A DNA stretch of 64,000 nt from Blastomyces gilchristii SLH14081 (GCF_000003855.2 NW_003101676.1:2230875-2294874), one strand, 5' to 3'; positions 21,901 to 34,152 are shown, counted from the stretch's first letter. Numbers and translations: made by a program. The notes: generated by a model from the letters alone, not told the origin.

Positions 21901-22030
21901 AAGACAAGGCGTCAGCGGCAGATTACACACCAATATCCCATACGGAATTGGTATATGGACCCCCAAAGGAGGTGAGATCTGTTGGTATTTATGTCAGCTG
22001 TCAGGCTATACGAGTCCGAGGGTGATGCAG
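18901..22030 (+). pseudogene. Decayed F-box-like protein gene (tentative)
   Basis: A GC-normal stretch with coding-like blocks in changing frames, no long frame and several stops. Plus-strand blocks: FRNAATKGVELSSATQVN and FTDSSPSIWFGDNHGPGIAR near 19790-19930. An F-box-like IPTYEVLEIITLQPPAPSSS near 20170-20230. GLKFDYYGAPSAIVRQWMDD and FELSADENIQSITVWLTT at 21050-21180. QDQIITAHGYFHDNSFLGL and FRYGIWDNG at 21555-21640. The later blocks resemble the jacalin-like C-terminal half found in some fungal F-box proteins. I am not sure of the family. It decayed by frameshifts and substitutions rather than by the mutation style of the flanking repeats. Gene limits are approximate. Confidence 0.4.
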
Positions 22031-22291
22031 TGAAGTTAACGCTAGCTCTTCAACTTCATCATAGTCTCATAAGCTCTCTGGCTAAGAGGTAGAAGAGCGT
22101 ATCTCTATTGCAAGCTCATTCAAAACACTTTCATTATATTGTCATTCAGAATGCGTTGACTCTGCTGTCACGTCTACTCAGCGCCGTCATATTAACAAGT
22201 TAAATAATTATCATGATCACAGCCTGTCAGGCCCCGGGACTCTTACCACCTAGGTTCAATAAACTTTTATGAGACAGCTGGCTTCTTGCCA

Positions 22292-22694
22292 GTGCCTGGC
22301 ACCCACCTATATAGTAGTGGCACGCCTGCGTCTGCGCCTGCCCCCAACCCCTGAGACAGATTTTCAAACATCAAACAATTGTGGAAGAAAATTTTATTTT
22401 TTATTTTTAACTTTTCAGCTGCCATCGTGATGTATTTGCTCAAAATCTGGGGTTTCAGAGAGCACGACTTGTTTAATTCCTTGAACAGAAAAAGTTCTTT
22501 TTTATTTTAATGCTGAGGTTGAATCAGACTCTACATCACACCACACCAGCAGTCACTCACTGGTGATCTCAATCAACTTCTTCTTCTTAGTGCACTAGAC
22601 ATTTCCTATGTCAAATGCGCCACCAACGAAGAAAGCCAAAATAAACTTTCATCAAGGGAGGTAAGTAGGTGCCAGGCGCAGATGCAGGCCGGGG
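22292..22694. repeat. Inverted repeat of about 20-25 bp arms, possible MITE
   Basis: CCTGCGTCTGCGCCTG at about 22325 has its near-complement in CAGGCGCAGATGCAGG at about 22672. The palindromic TGCCTGGCAC lies at both sides. About 320 bp lie between the arms. No clear target duplication. Confidence 0.4.
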
Positions 22695-23217
22695 CCATCA
22701 ATGAAGGTTTCTCCAGACGCCAGGTTCGCTTAATTTATGTATGAATCAATGATCGCTCACAAGTTGTCAAGACTGGCCAGGAAGAACTTGCCTAATGATT
22801 CATGCATGACTCATCATCCATGAGACTTTGAATTTACCTTTTTTTTTATTTATGCTCAGTTGCATGAACTTCTGCGTCCTGGAACCTGGAAGCATGTGGT
22901 TGAAGTGTTCGTTGGGCTGGAGGCTCCCCCTTCAAACGATTCAAACCAGGCTAGCACAAAGTCAAATCCAAGCTAGGGATTCAAAGTTCGAAGAACAGAA
23001 GCCGAACGAACTTCTTGATGCGGAGAAATGGAATAATAATACATAGGACATAGGACATAGCAATAATAACTAGGACATAGCATAGGGTTCACAGACTTCA
23101 CGACAAGTCCATTTCCATTCTGATGAACATTGATCTAAATTGCTGACTGAGAACAGATTTTGATCAAGAAAGTGATCGTGTTTCCTGAAGAAAATCCCCG
23201 CCGAGTCTGATGTCCGT

Positions 23218-23221
23218 CCGC

Positions 23222-23256
<35 letters not shown>

Positions 23257-23262
23257 CCTTTT
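23218..23262. repeat. (CTC)n / poly(C) microsatellite
   Basis: About eight CTC units followed by about 14 C and a short T run. Confidence 0.92.
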
Positions 23263-23910
23263 TTCTAATAATATATAATTCATCAGCTCTCCCGGAGTCT
23301 GGGGACAGTGGAGTGGTGGAGTGGGGAGGAAATCAGATGGGGTCAAACCTTGAATCCCCACATCTCTCCGCCTCTCTGGCTCTTAGCTCTCTTTTTTACT
23401 GAGCTAAACCTTTCAGACGCGTTCTGGTGCTGCGTTCTGGCCTCTTACTTTTGAGGTTTGATAGTTGCTCGTTAAAACCTACTCAAATCATCACATCGGA
23501 CTCAGCATCAACAAAGTTTAAAAAAGAAAAATGGGTTCGACCCTCTTTTTCTTGAGTATTTGTACTGCCGTTATGGACTATATTTTTCACAAAATCCAAC
23601 TGTTGCTGGGTATTTTCAAAAGCGTCTGCCTTCGTTGGAAACGCCAACATCGCTGGCTACGACTCGTGAACGAGGGAAATCCTATTCTAGGGGAGTGCTT
23701 TCGCCTTTGCCTCTTGCACACGGTGCCTCCGCTAACCCCCTCATATGCGTCTGCTGAATTGGACAACTGGGATTGAAATTCACGACCTGCTACTCGTACG
23801 CCTGCGACATCAACTCTTGGTCTTCCTGCTCTCCGGCGCTGTGAACTCGTGAGGAGGTAGACCTGTATTTTGAGTGCGAATTCGGCTCTGATGGTGAGCC
23901 TGTTCCAAGC

Positions 23911-25345
23911 ATGGCTAACTTCGGGCCGACGGCCCCCGGGCATGAGAACAGAGGATGGAGGCTATTTGTCGTTACAGTAGTGATGATCATCGTGTCTGGC
24001 TTCTTTGTCGTCGTTCGACTTTCCGCGAGATATATTCGGAATGGAATTAGGGTGGATGACTGGGTAATCGTGGCAGCGTTGGTAGGTCAACGCCGCGGTG
24101 TCTTTGGCGCCTGCTTGAAATGGGACGTTTCTAACGAGATCACAGGCTGCTGCCGTCGGATTTTCTATCGCTCATGTCCTAGGTCAGTTGCGTGTATGTG
24201 CTCGAAAGAACCGATTTATGGGTGCTTACGAAAATTTTCAACCTAGCGGTGCAACACGGGTTCGGTAGACACGAGCATGAGCTCACCCCCCAGGAAAGGA
24301 TCGATGCATTAATAGTAATCTCTCTCCAAAAAACTTCATTTTGCTGGTTTCGCCACTAACTTTGATTACCCAGTGGATCTTCGTTGCTCAAGTGTTATAC
24401 AAGGTGATCCTATGCCTTACGAAAACGTCGATTGTATTGCTCTACCTCCGAGTCTTTTACGCCCAGAAGTCATTCCGCTGGACTTGCTATGTCCTTATCG
24501 CATTCAACATAGTATCGGGAATTGCATTTATCCCACCCACTATCTGGCAGTGTTCGCCCGTGCATGCGTTTTGGGATCGCTCAGTGCCACATCGATGTAT
24601 CAAAAATCTTGCTAACTGGCTATCATACGCGCTGATCAATATTTTGACCGACGTGGCGATCTTGATCCTGCCGATACGGCAAGTCATGCACCTCCAGTTG
24701 AGAAGGAATGACAAAATCGCCGTTATTTTTGTTTTTGCTCTTGGCGGGTTGTAAGGAGATCCACCCCCCTTTTAATATATTCGATTGAGGGAGCGAAAAT
24801 TGTTCAGGACTGACGGGATAACCGCAGCGTTTGCATCACAAGCATCATTCGTACCACAGTCATCGCAAGAGGGTCGGAAGTATATGATGTAACATGTTAG
24901 TGTGCCACTACTCATTTTCTCCTCTTTCCTCAGCTTTATCACCAACAAAAGCCACTCAGTCATAAATTAACCCTCATCTAACCTAACCTCAGGGAGCCCG
25001 ATCCCCGTCTCGATATGGAGCACCATCGAAACAAACACAGGCATAATCTGCGCCTGCCTGCCTATGATCCGACAACCGCTCTCGATACTCTTCCCGAGCC
25101 TCTTCTCCAGTTCAGAGCGCAGCGGATCAAAACAACCCAGCAGCCGAGCCAACAACTTGAGGAACCGGAGTCAAGGTCGCCGAACAGGCGAGCATTCGAT
25201 CCCTACGAACTCGAGCACACCGTGGGCCCGCCATAGCCGCGAGGAACCCGTATACATGACGGCCATCAAGCCCCGCAAAGACGGAATTCCAAATCGGACT
25301 GAAAGCGAAGAGAGTATGATATATGTCCACGAGATCTCTGTTTGA
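23911..25345 (+). CDS. PTH11-type seven-transmembrane receptor-like protein, intact
   Basis: Six exons give a 357-residue protein: 23911-24081, 24146-24182, 24247-24314, 24374-24750, 24828-24895, 24993-25345. All introns are GT...AG, 58-97 nt, and all phases join. Seven hydrophobic segments: RLFVVTVVMIIVSGFFVVV; the region across exons 1 and 2; WIFVAQVLYKVILCLTKTSI; CYVLIAFNIVSGIAFIPP; LINILTDVAILILPI; IAVIFVFALGGFVCITSII; STIETNTGIICACLPMIR. Family hallmarks: IRVDDW after TM1, VQHGFGRHE, YKVILCLTKTSI, LYLRVFY, QCSPVHAFWD, the D...ILPI in TM5, and WSTIETNTGIICACLP. The cytoplasmic tail is Ser/Arg-rich. Trp is encoded by TGG and the stop is TGA. No RIP-type damage. PTH11-like proteins sit in the plasma membrane and sense surface or nutrient cues; the ligand is unknown. 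A CFEM domain is absent. Confidence 0.88.
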
Positions 25346-25831
25346 ATAGACATTTCTAGCTAGCTAGCTGCCTCTCTATCTACAGTCGCTATGCTTTCTT
25401 CGCTCCGCTAATTCTAGCAGTGCTGTAAGCACTGCTCCACATCTAGAAGGGGGTGTGGGGGGGACGCCTGTTAAATAAAATATATAGGATTGAACATAAT
25501 TGCGGAAAACCTACTATAATCTCAGTGCTATTATGTTACATCTAAGTACAATTTTGTTTCTTTTTCTGGTTCCAATTGTTAAGAAATTCATAGCAACGGT
25601 TACCATACCGGAAAAACGTAGGCTTATTATACGACCGGGTTATGGTTGTTCCGCTGTGCCAGTCACCGACACCGTCACTGAACTGTAAATCTTAATATAA
25701 TGGTGGATAAGCGATGGAATCATTATAAACAAGTTATGAACAGGAAAAAATTATCATTGTATTGACAATGTCACTGATTCCTATCTACATAATCACTAAT
25801 TCTAAAAAACATCTCATTCATTGAAATTGTT
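25346..25831. other. Downstream intergenic DNA
   Basis: No gene recognised. The open stretch 25500-25688 is hydrophobic at its start but has no supporting motif. The GC content falls towards the hAT insertion. Confidence 0.5.
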
Positions 25832-26929
25832 TAGACTGGCCGGCGGGACCATGAATTTCACATTTGATCCCATTTGGTCTGGTCTCATACATTTCTTGGC
25901 ATGAGTCCCACCAGGACCAAGCCTCAAAAAAATCTGAAAATGGACCATTTCTGAGAGAAATGGTGTGAAAAATGACCAGATTTAATTCAAGAACAGTGAA
26001 ATGAGAGTAATTTCTCAGAATAAACTATGAAAGATGATCATTCTTTCAAAATCAGAATGAAACTGAGACTGAAGATTAAAATCAGTCTCATTCAGTTCAT
26101 TCAGTAATTGCTTATATAATCAGAATTTAGTAACAATTATTGATAATGCTCATGAAACAACTAAATACATTCTTATACAAGTTTATTCTTCACTTTCTCA
26201 TGAAAACTACACTTCTCTGATATACTGTGATCAGAGATATTAAACTGTCTGATAATTTCATATTTTATAATTATGAGTTTCTTGATTGTTTCTTCTTATA
26301 ATTGTTCTCAGTGATAGTGATAAATATCTTAACTTGAGTTAAACTTTCACTTCATTTTCATCTCTGTCAATGAAATTATCAGAATATCACATGTCATCAG
26401 TACAATAGTTGAATATATACTCTCAATAATCTTTTATAACTTTAGAATTGATTTGATGTATAAATTTATCAGATTATCTTGAAAATAGCAGTCAAATTCA
26501 GTTTTATAAGTATATAGTTTTATCTGATTTTCAGTTGTAATCAATGTATGCAAGTTCTGTTTCAAAGTTAGTATTATAGTTCCATATAATATAAAGTGTT
26601 ATTAAAGATCATTACTTACTAGGAAATTGTATTTCACTGTCTTCATATCTTGAATATCTGCTCATTCAAATCTCTGATAGTTGACATTGTAGTAGTCTTA
26701 GATTAATTTAATATACAAGTCTCATTTCTTCTCTGTTCAATCTTGAGAAGTGTAAATATTAACTCAACAGAAGAGATCTAGTAGAGCTGCTATAGTATAG
26801 TACTCTGTAAAAGATTGTTCAGTTTTACTGTAGTAATATACTAGTTTATTCCTTGCAGTAATAATAGCCTGTGCTATAGCATTATCTCAGACTGAATTTC
26901 TTTTTAAGTGATTCAACTGCTTCTTAAGA

Positions 26930-27187
26930 TGTAAGAATAAGTGCTCACAGGCAATTATTCAGGTGTTTGCAGCTTGGCGTGATATGTACTGTTAACTACT
27001 AGAAGTATTCATGATAGAAATATAAAATGTAGAGATTAAATATATAATAGCATTTAAGCTGAGTTATGAATAGTATTCACAAACTTCAGTCTATATAGTT
27101 ATGTGTAGTTAAGAGCTGCTAGCTCTATTAGTTATATGAGAGATAGAAATAGAGATAAAGAATCTGTAAGAAGCAGGATTTCTTACA
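26930..27187 (-). repeat. G1 3' LTR
   Basis: TGTAAGAATAAG...GATTTCTTACA. More mutated than the 5' LTR, for example CTGTAAGAAGCAGG against CCGCGAGGAGCGGG near the end. Confidence 0.95.
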
Positions 27188-27901
27188 TACTCTTCTCTCT
27201 CTAAGACTTTATTCATGAAGTCTTTCACTGAGTGACTTCATAGAATCAGCTCAGTACTGCAGTGATACTCACTAAAAACTCTTCATATCTATAAAAAACC
27301 TTAGTGAGGAAAAATCCCTTGTTACTGTGAAGAGAAAAGAGTCTGTCACTCAGTTTCTTATTCTGTAAGATTCTTTATAATCTACAGATTCTTCTCTAAC
27401 TATCACACAGATTCATCTCACATCTTTTATATAGAAGAGTTCTGGTTAACTCTCAATCATTTTCATAAGATTCTTGTATAATCATTATACAGATTCATCT
27501 TACAGATGAATCACTCTCTGTGAGATCATTCTCATCAAAGAGAAGCATTTATAAGTTAATCTTTCACTTATTCTTATAAATCATTGTTCTTTGACACTGT
27601 AGAATTGTGAGGAATTTTTCATTCTTTCATCAACTCTATAGAATTGTAGAATCAAGATATCTGCAGTCTGCAATCACTCTTTGTAGTTATATAGAAAGAT
27701 TCAGATCTGTGATTCACAATCACTCTTATTTGCTAGAGTGATCTGACTATTTCACAGAATTACTCACAGTGTAAGCAAATCTCTTTAGAGTAGTATAAAT
27801 ATCTCAGATCTGTCTGTGAAATCTCATCTTCTTTTCTCTTTTTCTGTAACAGCTTTTATTTTTATAAACTGTGAGTATTCTCATTCATCTGCAAAGTGTT
27901 T

Positions 27902-28790
27902 TCACTCAGATAATAGAGAGAGAGTGTTTCTGACAATATCTGTGTATTGATTCAAGAACTTCTCAAGAATAAAAATTTTTTTCAATTTTAATATCTTCAT
28001 AAATGATGTCTGACTGCTGCTGAGCTTCTTATGAGTGTTCTCATGACTTCTCTGATTGCTTTTTGCCAGCTGGTGAAGCAGGGATGCTGTCACTCATAAC
28101 TGTGCCTTCATCTCTTTCAGCCCTGTCACTGCATCCGATCTTCAGGTCAGTGGTCAACCCCATGCCTTCTTCAGGCCAGTTCCTGGCTTCAAGCAGTGCA
28201 GTTCTCCTCTTTGCTGTAAGTCTTCTTATAAGTAATTTCTTACAGACTCTAGCTGACAGTTCTTACAAAGCTTCTGATATTGCCAGTGTCTTCTGCGGCC
28301 CTGCAGGCCTATGATCACCCTTCTTCTGTCTGCACAATCTCTGATCAGGTATATGTGAATATGCCTAGATTCTCTATCAATGGTCCTCGCGCTGTGGCGC
28401 ATTTCCACAATCTCATTGTCAATGAGAGATGAGTCCCCAGGTACCTGCAAAATCTGAGTAATCAAGGCAATGTAAATGTCATGAATTCATGACAGAAGTT
28501 GATCTGAGCAGATGAGTCTTCTCTTCACATCTCAATTGTTTCTGAGCTGAATACTTCAGCACAACTGAGGAAGCAGACACAGCTTTATAAGAAGTATCTG
28601 ATCACATATACAGATAGTCAGTCTTCAAGACTCTGTCACAACTGTGCATGTTCTGATGTCTGACTTCTCTGAAGTCTGTGCATTTCTGACAGTCTTTGTA
28701 TCAAATGCAACAATTATCTGTACTACAGACATAATACTCTCTACTTCTTTGAAGAGAAAAATTGATAGTTGTGAGAGAATTGAGTGTTAC
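27902..28790 (-). pseudogene. Extra Cys-rich frame downstream of the G1 chromodomain
   Basis: One minus-strand frame read from about 28790 shows YYVCSTDNCC, then YKDCQKCTDF, and after 28250 a stop-poor stretch of about 100 codons (TALLEARNWPEEGMGLTT, SDSIPASPAGKKQSEKS) ending at 27902. Stops are mostly TGA/TAA as elsewhere. Cys-rich coiled-coil accessory proteins occur near other fungal transposons; I do not recognise this one. 28060-28440 keeps more CG and CC than the rest of G1. Confidence 0.4.
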
Positions 28791-29143
28791 AGATATTGAG
28801 AATGTGAGTGTGAGTTTTCTTTGTTTTTTCTTTATTAATCTCTAAATTGTGTTTGCAGCTCTGTTTATTTTCTTGTTTTTTTTTTTTTTAGCTTTAATGA
28901 GAATATGATTTCTTCTTCTCTTGTGTACACTGCAGACTGTTCATCTCAGTAGAAACTCATTATCTTATAGACTAGAGTTTACAAATGATAGTATTAATAT
29001 CTTTATCACAATCAGATTCTTAGTGAAGACTGCATATGTCTTAGCTTCTGCAGATGTCTTATCTACTCAGATGATTTTCAAGTGAACTCATTCATCTTGT
29101 TAGAATACTCTTATCACTGAATCTTGAATCAGAGCTTATAATC

Positions 29144-30110
29144 TCACTTCTCTAAGTTAATAATCTCTTTGACCTGATATTCTCTTTCACTCTCTAGTAC
29201 TTCACAGACAGAGTGATGAGTCACAGAATTCTCTTCTGAGAATTCCTTGTATTCACAGAGTAAAGAGACATGAAAAACATTGTATATCTGCAACTTAGAT
29301 GACAGTTTCAATCTGTAGAACTGTGAGCTAACTTTCTTCATAATCTTACAAGACTCTGTTTATAAGAGATTCAGCTTCTTACTAGATCTCTGCATGATGA
29401 TGTTTTCTAGACTCAGTCAGACTTTATCATCTTTCTTGAAACTCTTTGCAATGTGCTTGAAGTTATAGTATCTCTTCTGATACTCTTAAGTCTTTCTCAA
29501 GAATTTATGAGCTTTCTCCTGAATCTTCTGAATTCTCTCAGCCTGTTCACAGGTATTATCACACTCTATAGTGTACTCTCATGAGTTCATCAAGATTATC
29601 TGCAGATGAGTCTTAGTGAGCATCTCAAAGAGAGTTTTATCTGTGCTGACATGCTTTAAGTTGTTGTACATAAACTCTGTGAGTGATAATCAATGCACTC
29701 AGTTATTCTGATTGTAATTGACAAAGCACTGCAGATACTGTTTCAATATACTCATTAGATATTCTATCTGATTATCTGTCTGTTGATGAAAAGTCATACT
29801 TAGATCTCACAAGATCTTCAGTATAGTTATCAGATCAGATCAGAACTCTTCTGTAAAGATTAATTCTCTGTCTGAGACAATGTTCACAGATAATTCATAC
29901 AACTGAATCATATTGTGAATAAAGATATAAGTCAAATTCTTTGACTTCAAGTTCTTGTAAGTGAGTATAAAGTGTATCATCTTGATGAAGTGATTCACTA
30001 TCACTAGTACACTGTCAAAGCAGGTATCATATATGTTCTTGCTTTCAGAGAGGCTTACAAGAGCATTCATTTCTAGCTGTTCTCAAGATTCCCGCGGGAT
30101 GAGTAGAGAA
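29144..30110 (-). pseudogene. G1 integrase core and chromodomain, inactivated
   Basis: Minus strand. Around 29840-30070 the integrase core reads LVIVNHFIKMIHFILTYKN (family: VVVDRFTKMAHFIPT) and ELSVNIVSDRELIFTEEF (second catalytic Asp in VSDR). At 29144-29341, YRLKLSSKLQIYNVFHVSLL is the typical post-integrase PVFHVS block. It is followed by EREYQVKEIINLEK, the first strand of a chromodomain (family: YEVEEIL). Chromodomain gypsy elements (chromoviruses) target heterochromatin through methylated H3. Confidence 0.85.
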
Positions 30111-30999
30111 GTAAGTTCTTTATATGATCTGAACTGCACTATCTGTGAATTCTGATAAACAGTATAAGAATTCACTATCTTCTTCACAAGTTCTTGCATC
30201 TTCAGTCAGAAGTATTTTCTTATAAGCAACTCATGAGTTCTAGTGTCTGTAAAATGACCTGCTAGAGAAGAGTCATAATGTCTTTTAATAAGTTCTACAC
30301 ATAGAAACTCATTCATGAGCACATAAATTCAGCTCTCTCTTCACAAGAGGTTATTTAAGTCTCTTCAATTCTTTGTTTCTGCAGGATTGATCCCTGTCAC
30401 AAGCAGTTTCTGAATATGCTGAGTATATTCATTCTTCAGTTACAGTTCAGACAATCTGAATAGAAGATCTTATGAAAACTTATACTCTGTTTTCTCTTGC
30501 ATCAGGTTTTTCACAGCACTTCTCAAAGCTCACAAACTCTTCAGATTATAGATACTCTCTTCAAGAATTCTCATGAAGATCTTCAGAGTGTTAACTCTCA
30601 GTGTCATAGAGAGTAGTTGTGCAGGCTTCTTCTCTCTCTTCTCTCTCTTCTCTCACAGGGAATTGAGAGACTCTTCAGTCAATCTCTTCACAACACTCAG
30701 TCTGAGTATTCTGTGAAGCTTTTCTACCTTCTCTAGTCTCTCTGTGTCTGTCACCCTGGTCTTCTTAACATAGTCTGGCCTGTGAGAGAGTTCATCTGCT
30801 GAGTTCTTAGTTCTCTTGATATATTCTATCTTGAATCAGAACTCACTCAGTCTCTGAGCTCAGTGAATCTGTCACTGTAAGAGTTTCTTGATTGAAGCAA
30901 ACTGTTATAAGCTGTCATGATCAGTTCTAATAGTAATCACTGTCATGAGGCTCTCAAAGTAGTGATATTAGTGATGAAAGAATTTCACTATTATAAGAA

Positions 31000-32260
31000 G
31001 CTTCTGATCATGAATGTTATAGTTGATCTCTGTGAGTTGTATCTTTCATGAGAAAAAGGCCACTGAAACTCAGTTCTCATTTGACTGTAGTTGTAAGACT
31101 ATTTCTGAAATTGCAAAGAAGAAGACATCTGTCTTCAATCTGATTAAGAGTAAGAAATCAAAGTGAAACAGTATCACTGTGTCTGTGAATATCTGTTTCA
31201 ATCTTATAAAGGCTCTGTAAGCTTCTGAGATAAGAAAGTTCTTGCAGTTCTCTCTTCTCAACAATCTTTTCATTCTCTATTCATGAAATGACTTCTTCTT
31301 GTTTTCATTCTTCAGCATGTCTGTAAGAGTCAAGAAGATCCTTGCAAACACAAAGATAAACTACCTGTAGAAATTCACAAAGCTCAGAAAGATCTGAATC
31401 TCATGAATACTAGTTAACTCTGATTATAATAGAATGATCTTAACTTACAAAGATTTCATCTGAATATCATCTGCAGTGATTATATATTCTAGGAAATTAA
31501 TCTGACAGATACTGAAGTTGTACTTTACAAGCTTAATATACAGTTCTGTCTTATCTAAGACCTTCAACACACTTCATATATGCTCAGTGTGTTCTTTCTT
31601 CTTCATAAAGTACACCACCACATCATTCAGATATATTATCATGAAGATATTCAGATATGCATGAAGTATTTTATTGATGAAAGACTGAAATGCTATGAGA
31701 GTATTAGTCAGATCAAAAGACATCACTAGATATTTAAATAATCTCAGTGCAGTTATAAAGACAGTCTTTCATTCATCTCTAGACTGTATTCACAGCTGTG
31801 TATATACATTGATCACATTCAGTTGTGTGAATATAACAGCTCTCATAAGACAGTTGATCACATTCTCAATCAGAGACAGAGAATAGCAGCTCTTTATTAT
31901 CTTGAAGTTCAGATTGCAGTAGTCTACACACAATCTGAGATCTTCATTCTTCTTCTTCATGAACATCACAGAGGCTCCTGCAGAGGCCTGTGAAGATTGA
32001 ATGAAGTCATTCTTCAGATTCTTCTTCACATAGGCCTGCAAGGCCTCTGTCTTATAATGAGAGAGCTTATAGATTGATTCTCAGAAGGGTTTCTGCCCTT
32101 CTATCAAATCTATTATCAGATTCTTCTTGTAATGAGAAGAAAGCTCAGCTGCCTTTGCTGAGCTGAATATCTCTGTGAGATCTCAGTATTTCTCTGATAT
32201 CTGAAGCTCAGTTTTCATGACTGTGAGATTCTCAGACACTTATAAAGTCATTATATAGAT
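31000..32260 (-). pseudogene. G1 reverse transcriptase and RNase H start, inactivated
   Basis: Minus strand. 31790-32041 holds FMKKKNEDLRLCVDYCNLNF, then the SYSLSLIENVI block (family: VDYRxLNxxTxKxRYPLP). The later RT part near 31560-31740 is very decayed. 31070-31273 holds the RNase H start YRAFIRLKQIFTDTVILFHF (family: AFxxLKxxFTxAPILxHFD), then IRLKTDVFFFAIS where the catalytic Asp of ETDAS is recognisable. Confidence 0.85.
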
Positions 32261-33894
32261 GAGCTTGTCTTCTCTAATCAACTCTGCAGCATCAACTGAT
32301 TCTATCTCTGTGAGTGAGTCTGTCAACACTGATTAAAAGTATAAACCTGACTCATAGACAGCTATGTACAGATTGTGTCTTTGAAGTTATATAAGTCTCA
32401 AGTACATATCATCTGTGATGTCTGTGATAATCACAGTTTCTGCAAATCTTCTTCAGGTTTCAGAGAGATCTTGCAATTCAAAGATGACTCTTATGAGTCT
32501 CTCAGTTCTCAGGTCTGAGTTCTCGCGCCCTGCTTATTGTAAGAGCAGATTCTCAGTTTTCATCTTTCAGCTCATTCACTCTGTGAGCTTTAGAGACACT
32601 ACAGTGACCTGAGATCCTGAGTTCATCAATACTTTTCATGCTTGTGAGACAGCAGCACCGCAGCACAGTCTCTTCTCACAAGCAAGTATTTTCATTGAGA
32701 GAGCAACAGATTCAGGTGTCAGCTTCAAGACTCTTAAGAAGGCTGTTACTGACTCTGTCTGTGACTTCTCAAATTCCTATTTTAATTTGTCTGAACAGTT
32801 TGTGCAGAGATATTCTGATTTAGAACAGATGAAGTAGAGTCTCTTTTTCTTAATCTCTCTGTTATACACTCTGTTCACAGAAGCTTGTGAAGCTCTTTCT
32901 CTCTGCTCAGCAGTCAGACATAAATCTCTCTGTGTCTTATCATCTTTTTCTGACTAATCTGTTCTCTGTTATCCTGGCCCTTGCAGGGCCAGTCAGTGAT
33001 TCACTCTTCACAGATCTGTGGCTCTCACAGTGATTCACAAGCAGTGAATGAGAGTCATCAGTTCCTTCAGAATTAAGAGCTTAGAGTCTTGCTTAATAAG
33101 CTTGTCCTGCATGTCTTTATTCAGTCTCTTTGCAAACATCATCATTCAGGTCTTGTTTCAGAGCCCTGTTTTCACAGGTCTCAATTCACATCACAATTCC
33201 ATGAAGCACTGTGAGTAGTCTTCATCATATTCCTCACCTCTTTTCCTAATATTGATGATTACAGCTCAGGTGTTCTCTGTTCAGCTCACAGAGTTTCTCA
33301 ACTTATTCTCTAGATAGGTCTTAAGAACAGATCAGTGAAATCTCTCATGATTATTCTCTAGATGATTCAGTCAGTTCTTGACTTCAGTGTAATAGAGGCC
33401 TGTCATTGTATAGATGACAGCTTCTTCATCTTTCATGTCACACAGTCAGGCTTGTGAGTCAATTTCAAATACAAACTTGTAAAAGCTTTTATAGATTGTG
33501 ATTCAATAAGTGATCTTAAGTGATTGCAGCTTAAGAAAGTTTCTTTTCAGTTTATGAGTGTCTCTGAAGATTATGTCTAGAGACTCAGTTCAAGAGTGTT
33601 TGTAAGCAGTAAGCATTTCTTGTAGAAAAATAGCTTGATTCTGTGAGAGATGCTCAAGAATGTTCTTCACTGAGATTAATTCATTTGTGAGTTTGAAGAG
33701 TTCCTCTGTCACAGATGCAGAGAATGATGTCTCATGAGTGATTGATAAGTTCTCTGAAACTTCTTTCATAAGAGCTATTCATAGTTCGGGTGGCTGCTCC
33801 TGAGTGCCTGCAGTAGGGTTCGCAGGGGTTGAAACATGTAAGTTTCTAGTTCTTTCAGTCATAACAGGTGGTTGCTGACTGACTGAGCTTGAAA
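32260..33894 (-). pseudogene. G1 gag/protease region, decayed
   Basis: Placed by element order between 5' LTR and RT. It matches 3960-5543 base for base apart from transitions. I could not recover a zinc knuckle or the protease DSG in one frame. Confidence 0.6.
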
Positions 33895-34152
33895 TATAAG
33901 AATAAGTGCTCACAGGTGATTATTCAGGTGTTTGCAGCTTGGCATGATATGTACTGTTAACTACTAGAAGTATTCACAGTAGAAAGATAAAATGTAGAGA
34001 TCAAATGTATAATAGCATTCAAGCTGAGTTGTGAATAGTATTCGCGAATTCCAGTCTATATAGTTGTGTGTAGCCAAGGGCCGCTAGCCCTATTGATTAT
34101 ATGAGAGATAGGAATAGGGGTAAAGAATCCGCGAGGAGCGGGATTTCTTACA
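33895..34152 (-). repeat. G1 5' LTR
   Basis: Begins TATAAG (mutated TGTAAG) at 33895 and ends CTTACA at 34152. The less mutated of the two LTRs. It keeps AATAGGGGTAAAG and CGCGAGGAGCGGG, the stretch also seen at 18532-18573. Confidence 0.95.

Larger units (their letters stand above)
22031..23500. other. Intergenic DNA, no gene seen
   Basis: Contains an inverted repeat (22292-22694), T-rich stretches, a CATAGGA short repeat (23041-23086) and a CTC/C microsatellite (23218-23262). The open stretch 22828-23046 lacks any recognisable motif. Confidence 0.5.
26930..34152 (-). mobile_element. Complete Ty3/gypsy chromovirus-type retrotransposon G1 (7223 bp)
   Basis: Two 258-bp LTRs (TG...CA) and the 5-bp target duplication TAAGA (26925-26929 and 34153-34157) inside the hAT transposase gene. 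The LTRs differ at about 30 positions, all but about one being transitions, so divergence reflects mutation by RIP and not age alone. Gene order on the minus strand: LTR, gag/protease, RT, RNase H, integrase, chromodomain, an extra Cys-containing frame, LTR. Confidence 0.94.

Noticed and set aside
23531..23776. Open frame upstream of the PTH11-like gene with a hydrophobic start
   Set aside because: No motif, no good splice link to a second exon, and two overlapping frames of similar length; more likely 5' leader of the receptor gene.
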